A DNA stretch of 5,068 nt, from positions 1-5,068 of the forward strand of contig WRHA01000243.1 of assembly GCA_009783395.1 (NCBI GenBank), written 5' to 3'. This stretch comes from Defluviitaleaceae bacterium (GTDB lineage: Bacteria > Bacillota > Clostridia > Lachnospirales > WQUN01). How positions within the stretch are numbered: the stretch's first letter is position 1; each line of letters starts with the position of its first letter. Position numbers and translations under genes: made by a program. Under the pieces are notes generated by a model, which was not told where the DNA came from, made no database searches, and saw only the letters and a program-made list of their open reading frames with translations. Below are positions 1 to 5,068 of the stretch, in pieces.

Positions 1-2084
1 TTGATATTTATATGATGCCCGCCATCATGGAAAAATCCGTCAAGCATATTGGCGAGATTGGCTTCGCGCTCCGTCTCGTCGCGCCCAAGTGCCTTTGGAA
101 TAACCGAAAACGTATATGAAATCCCGTCAAGCGAATACTCGTAAGGAAGTTTCGCCACAGAACACATCGACGCAATCGCGCCCTTTTTTTCACGACCGTG
201 CATGGGGTTTGCGCCGGGGGCAAACGGTTCGCCTGCCTTGCGACCGTCGGGGGTTGAGCCTGTCGCCTTGCCGTAAACCACGTTCGACGTGATCGTCAAA
301 ATCGACATCGTAGGAACAGCCCCGCGATATGCGCGTTGTTTTTGCAATTTCTCCATAAACAATTTGACCAAATCGTTCGCGATGCGATCAACACGCTCGT
401 CATTATTGCCAAAAGCGGGATAATCGCCCGAAATTTCATAGTCCGTAACAAGCCCCGCTTCGTCGCGAATCGCCTTCACTTTAGCGTATTTTATCGCCGA
501 AAGAGAATCCGCAACAACCGAAAGCCCCGCAATTCCACAAGCGTGCGTGCGCAAAATTTCCTTATCATGCAACGCCATTTGCAGGCTCTCGTAATTATAT
601 TTATCGTGCATGTAGTGGATAATATTGAGAGTACTGATATAAAGCTGACTGAGCCAGTCGAACACAAGGTTCAATTTACGATAAACCTCGTCGTAATCGA
701 GATATTCCGATAAAATCGGCGCGAACTCCGGCCCGACCTGTTCTCCGCTTTTTTCGTCCTTTCCGCCGTTTATGGCATATGTCAACGCTTTGGCCAAATT
801 TGCGCGTGCGCCAAAAAATTGCATCTGTTTGCCCGTTTTCATCGCGGAAACACAGCACGCAATCGAATAATCGTCGCCCCAATACCCGCGCATCAAATCG
901 TCATTTTCATATTGCAACGAGCTGGTTTCGATCGAAATTTTCGCGCAATATTTTTTAAAGCAATCGGGCAAATGGTTGCTCCAAAGTATTGTCAAATTCG
1001 GCTCGGGCGCAGGACCGAGGTTTGACAGAGTGTGAATCATGCGGAATGAATTTTTTGTAACAAGCGTGCGCCCATCCTCGCCCATTCCGCCAATTGCCTC
1101 CGTTACCCATGTCGGATCGCCGGAAAAAAGCGCGTTATACTCCGGCGTACGCAAAAAGCGAATCATCCGAAGCTTCATCGAAAAGTCATCCATGAGCTCC
1201 TGAATTTCCGACTCTGTATACACATCGTTTTTCAAATCGCGCTCGGCGTAAATATCTATGAAGGAGGAAACACGCCCCAGCGATGTTGCCGCGCCGTCCT
1301 GCTGTTTTGCGGCGGCGAGGAACGCAAAATACGTCCACTGAATCGCCTCTTTCGTATTTTTCGCGGGCGCGGAAATGTCAAAACCGTATGATTTCGCCAT
1401 TTCCTCAAGCTGTTGCAAAGCGCGGATTTGCTCCGAAAGCTCCTCGCGAAGAACAATTTGCGATTCAGCAATCCACGGCACATCCTCGACGCCAAGCTGA
1501 TGTTCTTTATCCTTGATTAAAAAATCGGTGCCATATAACGCGACTCGGCGATAATCGCCGATTATCCGGCCGCGACCATAAGCATCGGGCAGGCCGGTTA
1601 TTATGCCGGAGCGTCGCGCCGCACGCATTTCGTCGGTATAGGCGTCGAAAACGCCGTCATTGTGCGCTTTGCGATGCTTGGTGTAAATGTATTCGACCTC
1701 GGGGTGAAGCTCATATCCGTAGGATTTCAGTGCGTTTTGGATTACTCGAATGCCGCCCTTAGGCATTATTCCGCGTTTCAGTGGCTTATCTGTTTGCACG
1801 CCTACGATTTGTTCCAGTTGCGCATTAATATAGCCCGGCCCGTGCGACGTGATTCCCGACGGGATTCGTGTTTCTGCCTCGAGAATGCCATTTTCACTTT
1901 CTTTTTTCGTAAGTGCGCAAACCTCCGCCCAAAGCTCCGCAGTACGATCGGTAACAGGCGCGAGAAATGCGCCGTCTCCCTCGTAAGGCGTGACATTCCG
2001 CTGGATAAAATCACGTAAATTTACCTCTTCTGTCCAAATTCCTTTGCTAAAACCGTCCCACGCAACGGCAAAATTATTTTTCAC
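1..2084 (-). CDS. pflB: Pyruvate formate-lyase (formate C-acetyltransferase), 3' end cut by window edge
   Basis: This cytosolic glycyl-radical enzyme converts pyruvate and CoA to acetyl-CoA and formate in anaerobic fermentation. The frame is open from a GTG at 2084 to the left edge, giving 694 residues. It aligns by eye with E. coli PflB (760 aa) throughout: TPYEGD near residue 31, TGLPDAYGRGRIIGDYRRVALYG in the N-terminal third, RFLRTPEY, TSSLQYENDDLM, and SIACCVSAM with the catalytic Cys pair at residues 410-411 (E. coli 418-419). The substrate-binding Arg of QFFGAR is at 427 (E. coli 435). The Cys doublet separates PFL from diol-dehydratase-like glycyl-radical enzymes. The visible end, FFHDGGHHIN, is a few residues shorter than the E. 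coli equivalent, a form I associate with clostridial PFLs. About 50 residues, including the glycyl-radical motif RVSGYA, must lie off the window. The GTG start is chosen because AGGTG lies six bases upstream. The activating enzyme gene pflA would be expected beyond the left edge. Confidence 0.97.
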   Translation of the reverse strand, partial: MKNNFAVAWDGFSKGIWTEEVNLRDFIQRNVTPYEGDGAFLAPVTDRTAELWAEVCALTKKESENGILEAETRIPSGITSHGPGYINAQLEQIVGVQTDKPLKRGIMPKGGIRVIQNALKSYGYELHPEVEYIYTKHRKAHNDGVFDAYTDEMRAARRSGIITGLPDAYGRGRIIGDYRRVALYGTDFLIKDKEHQLGVEDVPWIAESQIVLREELSEQIRALQQLEEMAKSYGFDISAPAKNTKEAIQWTYFAFLAAAKQQDGAATSLGRVSSFIDIYAERDLKNDVYTESEIQELMDDFSMKLRMIRFLRTPEYNALFSGDPTWVTEAIGGMGEDGRTLVTKNSFRMIHTLSNLGPAPEPNLTILWSNHLPDCFKKYCAKISIETSSLQYENDDLMRGYWGDDYSIACCVSAMKTGKQMQFFGARANLAKALTYAINGGKDEKSGEQVGPEFAPILSEYLDYDEVYRKLNLVFDWLSQLYISTLNIIHYMHDKYNYESLQMALHDKEILRTHACGIAGLSVVADSLSAIKYAKVKAIRDEAGLVTDYEISGDYPAFGNNDERVDRIANDLVKLFMEKLQKQRAYRGAVPTMSILTITSNVVYGKATGSTPDGRKAGEPFAPGANPMHGREKKGAIASMCSVAKLPYEYSLDGISYTFSVIPKALGRDETEREANLANMLDGFFHDGGHHINI

Positions 2085-2088
2085 ACTT

Positions 2089-2096
2089 ATCACCTC
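2089..2096 (-). promoter_or_regulatory. Ribosome binding site of pflB
   Basis: GAGGTGAT reads toward pflB, with the AGGTG core six bases before the GTG at 2084. It decides the start: in-frame GTG (2093) and TTG (2102) codons further upstream lie within or ahead of this site and have no comparable Shine-Dalgarno sequence. Confidence 0.75.
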
Positions 2097-2102
2097 GCCC
2101 AA

Positions 2103-2131
2103 ATTATAACAAACAAAAAAAATCGCCGCAA
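2103..2131 (-). promoter_or_regulatory. Predicted proximal promoter of pflB
   Basis: A perfect -10 TATAAT (2108-2103) is preceded at 17 bases by TTGCGG (2131-2126), a partial match to TTGACA. Transcription would start near 2097, leaving a leader of only about a dozen bases with the ribosome binding site almost at the 5' end. The -35 hexamer is made from the 3' arm of the terminator stem at 2115-2152 and the spacer contains its T-run. The TATAAT is clear. The unusually short leader and imperfect -35 make the call moderate. Confidence 0.55.
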
Positions 2132-2152
2132 ATGCGTTTGCATCAGCGGCGA
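2115..2152 (-). terminator. Intrinsic terminator upstream of pflB
   Basis: On the minus strand TCGCCGC (2152-2146) pairs with GCGGCGA (2129-2123). After one T-T mismatch the stem continues as five pairs, including one G-U, closed by the loop AAAC (2139-2136). Eight Ts follow (2122-2115). The G-U pair becomes an A-C mismatch in plus-strand RNA, and there the hairpin is preceded by As with no T-run after it, so it acts on minus-strand transcripts. It ends about 30 bases before the pflB start. It could end htpG transcripts, end a small RNA started near 2284, or serve as an attenuator in a pflB leader. Confidence 0.87.
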
Positions 2153-2284
2153 CTTTCGTAGCGGAGGCGGCACCCCCCACTACAAAGGGAGGTTTAATTT
2201 AGAGTATGAAACGGATTGCAATACAGATTAGCTTGGGAGGGTGGCCAACTGATTGCGCCTCGATTCTCGCGTTTTAGTACCTTT
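2115..2284 (-). ncRNA. Candidate small RNA or attenuator leader ahead of pflB (family unrecognised)
   Basis: A transcript started at the promoter at 2291-2319 and ended at the terminator at 2115-2152 would be about 170 nt. Six Gs at 2178-2173 have two possible partners. ACCCTCC (2242-2236) can pair to form a stem extended by outer G-C pairs and a bulged C. CCTCCC (2192-2187) can instead form a local hairpin with an 8-base loop. GAGGCG (2261-2256) can also pair with CGCCTC (2169-2164), just before the terminator. Both alternative stems contain a U-G pair, which is a mismatch in the opposite-strand RNA, favouring a minus-strand RNA. I looked for 6S, SRP, tmRNA, T-box, lysine, cobalamin and ZTP (pfl) signatures from memory and found no convincing match. 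The RNA itself is inference; the pairings are seen. Confidence 0.4.
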
Positions 2285-2290
2285 TGACTG

Positions 2291-2319
2291 ATTTTACATC
2301 ATGCATTTCAATAATGCAA
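2291..2319 (-). promoter_or_regulatory. Predicted promoter in the htpG-pflB gap
   Basis: TTGCAT (2319-2314), a 17-base spacer and TAAAAT (2296-2291) make a good sigma-A-type promoter reading toward pflB, with an expected start near 2284. It lies about 70 bases past the htpG stop in an A/T-rich stretch, where chance matches are more likely. The presence of a strong terminator about 140 bases further on supports a discrete transcription unit. Confidence 0.5.
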
Positions 2320-2386
2320 TAGCTTTTTTCATTTTTTTTAGATTTTTTTGTAGTTTTTCGCCATAGATACTTTTTCGCATAATCGA

Positions 2387-4270
2387 CTACGCGCCAGCCG
2401 CCATTTCCAGAATTTTATTGCTGCGCCTTATAAAGGCAGTCATTTGATCGGGTTGAAGCGGCTTGTGTGAAAGCATGGCAAGATCGAAAAGATGCTCGGT
2501 GATTAGCTCTGTGTCGGCGGCTCGTTCGGGATTTTCGGCAAAACCCATGAGTTTTTGCACAAGCGTGTGGTTGCGGTTTAAAACGAGAGTTAGCTCTTCT
2601 TCAAACATACCGGGCGGAAGCTGACCGCCGCCAAACATTTTTGACATTTCCTGCATACGGCGCGATTGTTCGGAGAGCAGAAGCACCGAAGAAACATCGG
2701 CAGATTTAAGCGGCTCGGTGCGCACGGTAAGCTTTTCATTGCCCAAAATTTCACGCATACGCGCTTCTAAGCCTTCGGGTTGTGTGTCGTCTTGAGAAAC
2801 ATCGTCGTCTTTAAGCGCGTCGGTTATATCGGAGTCGATCCGCGTGAATTTGACCCCCGTTTCATACATTTCCAAATAGTTTACGAACGGCGTGTCAAGG
2901 TTTGTGGTAAGAAAAACAGCAGATAAATTTTGCTCCTTGAACATTTGTATATATTGCGACTGAAGCTGTTCGTTCGTTACATAATGGACATTTTTTTTCT
3001 CCTCAACTATCGGTGCGTCCATCAAAAATTCGTCGAGGGTTTGGTGTTTATTGCCAATTGTTTTGTAAAGCACACTGCTTTTGATTTTATCGTAAAATTC
3101 GCGCTCTTTTATGCAACCGTATTTGATAAACGGCGCGATGTCATCCCAATAGCCATTGTATTCGTCGCGATTTTTTTTAAAAAGACCATTTAACTTGTCG
3201 GCGACTTTTCGCGAGATATAACCGCTCATTTTTTTCACGGTTGCGTCGTTTTGCAAAAAGCTTCGCGAAACGTTAAGCGGCAAGTCGGGGCAATCCATTA
3301 CGCCTTTAAGCAGCAGCAGATATTCCGGAATAACTTCCTTTATATTGTCGGCGACGAAAACTTGATTATTGTACAGCTTAACTTGACCCTCAATATATTC
3401 GAGATCGTGCTTCATTTTGGGGAAATACAAAATGCCTTTCAAGCGGAACGGGTAGTCCATATTTAAATGTATCCAAAAAAGCGGCTCGTTAAAGTCGGTA
3501 AAAACTTTGTGATAAAACGCCTTGTACTCCTCGTCCGTGCATTCGCTTGCGGGTTTGATCCATAGCGGCGAGGTGTCATTTACGGGGGTCGGGGGGGCGG
3601 TTTCGGTTTCGGTATCGGTATCGGATTTTTCTTCCGGCTCCTTAATTTCATCAATAAAAACGGGAACAGGAACAAAGCCGCAATATTTGGTTAAAATACT
3701 GCGAAGCTTCCATATTTCCAAAAATTCTTCTCCGCTTTCGCCGACGAAAAGCGTGATTTTTGTGCCGCGTGTGTTTTTGCCGCCCTCGTCCATCGAATAC
3801 TCGATACTGCCGTCGGATTCCCACCATACAGGCTCTGCGCCTTTTTTATACGAAAGGCTGTCGATTTGAACTTTATCGGCAACCATAAACGCCGAGTAAA
3901 ACCCAAGCCCGAAATGCCCTATTATTTCGCCGGATGCGTCGGTTTTCTCGCTATACTTCTCCATAAAGGCGTTTGCGCCGGAGAATGCGATTTGATTGAT
4001 ATATTCCTTAATTTCGTCGGCAGTCATGCCTATGCCGTTGTCCTCTATGGTAATTTGCTTGTTGGCTTTGTCCAGGACTACGCGAATGAAAAATTCTTCA
4101 CCGTCATCGAGGGTCGTTTCGCCAAAATCCGCCAGCTTTTTCAGCTTAGTGATTGCGTCCGCGCCGTTTGAAACCAATTCGCGCACAAAAATATCCATAT
4201 CGGAATACAGCCATTTCTTTATTATCGGCAAAATATTCTCGCTATGGATGCTTAGATTTCCTTTTTCCAT
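2387..4270 (-). CDS. htpG: Molecular chaperone HtpG (bacterial Hsp90), complete
   Basis: This cytosolic ATP-dependent homodimeric chaperone remodels client proteins, often with the DnaK system. The protein is 627 aa, close to E. coli HtpG (624). The N-terminal GHKL ATPase domain (about 1-205) has RELVSN with catalytic Glu31 and Asn35, DNGIGM with Asp77, the lid segment near 93-115, and IGHFGLGFYSAF at 117-128. An acidic linker (about 208-232) precedes the middle domain, where LNVSR carries Arg336 at the same number as the ATPase-stimulating Arg of E. coli HtpG. The C-terminal dimerisation domain runs from about 500 to the end. The start at 4270 is chosen because the protein then begins MEKGNLSIHSEN as in relatives and AAAGGAG lies eight bases upstream. 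An in-frame start at 4318 would add 16 residues crossing the leader hairpin and is rejected. No CIRCE element is visible. Confidence 0.98.
   Translation of the reverse strand: MEKGNLSIHSENILPIIKKWLYSDMDIFVRELVSNGADAITKLKKLADFGETTLDDGEEFFIRVVLDKANKQITIEDNGIGMTADEIKEYINQIAFSGANAFMEKYSEKTDASGEIIGHFGLGFYSAFMVADKVQIDSLSYKKGAEPVWWESDGSIEYSMDEGGKNTRGTKITLFVGESGEEFLEIWKLRSILTKYCGFVPVPVFIDEIKEPEEKSDTDTETETAPPTPVNDTSPLWIKPASECTDEEYKAFYHKVFTDFNEPLFWIHLNMDYPFRLKGILYFPKMKHDLEYIEGQVKLYNNQVFVADNIKEVIPEYLLLLKGVMDCPDLPLNVSRSFLQNDATVKKMSGYISRKVADKLNGLFKKNRDEYNGYWDDIAPFIKYGCIKEREFYDKIKSSVLYKTIGNKHQTLDEFLMDAPIVEEKKNVHYVTNEQLQSQYIQMFKEQNLSAVFLTTNLDTPFVNYLEMYETGVKFTRIDSDITDALKDDDVSQDDTQPEGLEARMREILGNEKLTVRTEPLKSADVSSVLLLSEQSRRMQEMSKMFGGGQLPPGMFEEELTLVLNRNHTLVQKLMGFAENPERAADTELITEHLFDLAMLSHKPLQPDQMTAFIRRSNKILEMAAGA
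3599..3622 (-). repeat. Hexanucleotide tandem repeat in the HtpG linker
   Basis: On the plus strand this is GGTTTC twice followed by GGTATC twice, an 18-of-20-type near-perfect 6-base repeat. In HtpG it encodes Asp-Thr twice then Glu-Thr twice (residues 217-224) in the charged linker between the ATPase and middle domains. G-rich runs follow immediately at about 3585-3598 (plus strand). It is in frame, so changes in copy number would alter linker length by two residues per unit without breaking the gene. Confidence 0.85.
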
Positions 4271-4278
4271 TTGTAACT

Positions 4279-4285
4279 CTCCTTT
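4279..4285 (-). promoter_or_regulatory. Ribosome binding site of htpG
   Basis: AAAGGAG stands eight bases before the ATG at 4270. It fixes that codon as the start in preference to the longer open frame beginning at 4318. The As just upstream (AAAAAC) can pair with the T-run of the preceding hairpin, but the Shine-Dalgarno core itself remains free. Confidence 0.85.
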
Positions 4286-4298
4286 GTTTTTGACCGAT

Positions 4299-4340
4299 AA
4301 AAACCCCGCAAACGCCAAATTCGTTCACAGGGTTTTTTTT
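4299..4340 (-). terminator. Terminator-like hairpin after addB and in the htpG leader
   Basis: On the minus strand an uninterrupted stem can form: A-run plus CCC (4337-4330) with GGG plus TTTTT (4306-4299), then eight inner pairs (4329-4322 with 4307-4314), closed by a 7-base loop (4321-4315). Three inner pairs are G-U and would be mismatches in plus-strand RNA, so the structure suits minus-strand transcripts. Followed by five Ts, it can end addB read-through. It also lies downstream of the htpG promoter, so htpG mRNA would carry it almost at its 5' end, as an attenuator or a 5' stabilising stem-loop. The T-run is shorter than ideal for a terminator. Confidence 0.65.
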
Positions 4341-4344
4341 GACA

Positions 4345-4373
4345 ATTATACATAGGCGGCACAACGCAGTCAA
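4345..4373 (-). promoter_or_regulatory. Predicted sigma-A-type promoter of htpG
   Basis: TTGACT (4373-4368), a 17-base spacer and a perfect TATAAT (4350-4345) read toward htpG, five of six and six of six matches to consensus. The -35 box contains the addB stop codon TGA. The expected start is near 4338, giving a leader of about 68 bases. No CIRCE inverted repeat and no tandem CtsR heptad pair flank it, so expression may be largely constitutive. Confidence 0.8.
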
Positions 4374-5068
4374 GCCTTCGCATTGCCGCAAACGCCGCTA
4401 AAATTGCAATACTCGCACGGGTTTTTTTTATTGCTCATAAAACGAGCGGGGCGAGCCGAGATGTCGCCGCCGGTCATGCGCGTGCCGAGTTCCTTTACCT
4501 TGTTTTCTACCTCTTGAGCGAATTGTGTGAACTCAGCAGGGTCGTCGACATCCATGCCCGACATTTTAAAGGCTTTGAACAGAGCGTCCTCGCGGTCGAC
4601 ATCGGACAAAATTTCATTCGTGTCGATTATGGGGTTGCCGACGGGGAAATAAAAAATTCCGCCGGGGGTTGTGGTGTTTTCGTGCCGGTTTAAGAGGGCA
4701 TTCATGTACAAAACAAGTTGCAATTGCACGCCGTTTAACGCATCGGCGGCCGAAAATTTTGCCGAACCGGATTTGTAATCCACAATGCGGATTTGATTCG
4801 CGGAAATGTCTACGCGGTCTACGCGACCGGAAAGCACGAGTTCTCGCCCGTCGAGCGCGATATTGTGCGAAATTTCATGCTCTATCATTTTCGGTCGATA
4901 TTTGCCGGTTTTTATTTGTCGGCAAATGGCATGACATGATGCCGCCGCAACGCGACGCACCTTGTCGAGGATATATTTGTTTCGCGCCGAGCTGTAAAAA
5001 ACCGAGTTTTCTAATTCCAGCACATCAACAAGCTCGTCAACAACGGCATCTACATCGGGGCGTTCGAG
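4370..5068 (-). CDS. addB: AddAB helicase-nuclease subunit B (AddB), C-terminal part; 5' end beyond window
   Basis: AddB pairs with AddA in the Firmicute counterpart of RecBCD, which resects double-strand breaks up to Chi and loads RecA. Only the last 232 residues are here; the frame stays open to the right edge, so the GTG at 5023 is not taken as a start. Full AddB proteins are typically above 1,000 aa. Visible in the fragment are GRVDRVD (about 81-87) and VDYKSG (Asp97, Lys99), the metal-binding and catalytic motifs of the PD-(D/E)XK nuclease, then a QLQLVLYMNAL helix matching the conserved Gln motif. The C-terminus has Cys218-x2-Cys221-x5-Cys227, the last three ligands of the AddB 4Fe-4S cluster; the first Cys would lie upstream of the window. 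In Bacillus subtilis addA follows addB directly; here htpG follows, so addA must be elsewhere or upstream. Another nuclease of the same superfamily is the main alternative. Confidence 0.88.
   Translation of the reverse strand, partial: LERPDVDAVVDELVDVLELENSVFYSSARNKYILDKVRRVAAASCHAICRQIKTGKYRPKMIEHEISHNIALDGRELVLSGRVDRVDISANQIRIVDYKSGSAKFSAADALNGVQLQLVLYMNALLNRHENTTTPGGIFYFPVGNPIIDTNEILSDVDREDALFKAFKMSGMDVDDPAEFTQFAQEVENKVKELGTRMTGGDISARPARFMSNKKNPCEYCNFSGVCGNAKA

Larger units (their letters stand above)
2085..2386. other. Intergenic region htpG-pflB without a convincing protein gene
   Basis: About 300 bases separate the htpG stop from the pflB start. The first part (about 2320-2386) is A/T-rich with runs of A on the minus strand and a near-repeat around GCGAAAAA, but has no hairpin that would terminate htpG. 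The rest holds the candidate promoter, the candidate structured RNA, the terminator, and the proximal pflB promoter with its ribosome binding site, each listed separately. The only open frames are very short: 12 codons on minus and 23 codons on plus. Confidence 0.8.

Noticed and set aside
1662..2018. Plus-strand open frame of 118 codons opposite the pflB 5' part
   Set aside because: The minus strand here encodes clearly recognisable PFL, and the antisense product matches nothing known to me.
2103..2116. Possible Rex operator near the pflB promoter (TTGTTA)
   Set aside because: Only one half of the palindrome is present; the expected TAACAA arm is missing at the right distance.
2161..2180. 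GTGCCGCCTCCGC as the 3' end of a ZTP (pfl) riboswitch
   Set aside because: It resembles the conserved CCGCCUGGGC only in its first half, and the conserved upstream GGGUCGUG-type element was not found. I could not run a covariance search to exclude a divergent member.
2302..2329. Plus-strand hairpin TGCATT/AATGCA followed by six Ts, as a terminator
   Set aside because: The stem is six pairs with only two G-C, the T-run is separated from it by several bases, and no plus-strand gene precedes it apart from the doubtful 23-codon ORF. The same bases form the minus-strand promoter candidate.
2301..2334. 12-codon minus-strand ORF beginning MKKAIALL in the htpG-pflB gap
   Set aside because: It has no Shine-Dalgarno sequence (only A-runs precede it), overlaps the predicted promoter, and is short enough to be chance.
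3522..3869. Plus-strand open frame of 115 codons rich in Ser and Val
   Set aside because: It is antisense to htpG, and its Ser-Val repeat is the shadow of the htpG linker repeat. It has no ribosome binding site or recognisable domain.
4289..4295. GGTCAAA, resembling one CtsR heat-shock repressor half-site before htpG
   Set aside because: CtsR operators are tandem heptads with a three-base spacer; the following seven bases are the Shine-Dalgarno region and do not match. A second loose match near 4338-4344 is too far away.

Overview
The window holds three protein genes, all on the minus strand. In transcription order (right to left) they are the C-terminal end of addB (running in from the right edge), a complete htpG, and most of pflB (running off the left edge). 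The organism looks like an anaerobic or facultative low-to-moderate GC Firmicute, probably a clostridial lineage. This inference rests on the AddB-type nuclease end, Shine-Dalgarno sites of the AAAGGAG type, sigma-A-like promoters with 17-base spacers, A/T-rich gaps, and a PFL with the short 'FFHDGGHHIN' form of the C-terminal region. No genus can be named from this window.

Right part (4370-5068): the last 232 residues of AddB, the second subunit of the AddAB helicase-nuclease, with the PD-(D/E)XK nuclease motifs and the final three cysteines of the iron-sulfur cluster. addA does not follow it. The next gene is htpG, driven by a near-consensus promoter whose -35 box overlaps the addB stop codon. 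A 16-bp hairpin lies between that promoter and the htpG ribosome binding site, almost at the predicted 5' end of the mRNA.

Middle (2387-4270): a complete 627-residue HtpG (bacterial Hsp90) with intact ATPase residues and a repeat-built acidic linker.

Gap (2085-2386): about 300 bases without a convincing protein gene, but not empty. On the minus strand they contain a promoter-like pair, about 130 nt of sequence able to form two mutually exclusive pairings, a strong intrinsic terminator, then a second promoter and the pflB ribosome binding site. This looks like a small RNA or an attenuator-type leader ahead of pflB, and is the part of the window least explained by known genes.

Left part (1-2084): pyruvate formate-lyase, 694 residues visible, including the Cys-Cys active site. 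The glycyl-radical loop lies beyond the edge. The genes do not form a functional pathway: DNA repair, protein folding and fermentation sit side by side, each with its own apparent promoter or terminator. No mobile element, CRISPR array, tRNA or rRNA was seen.
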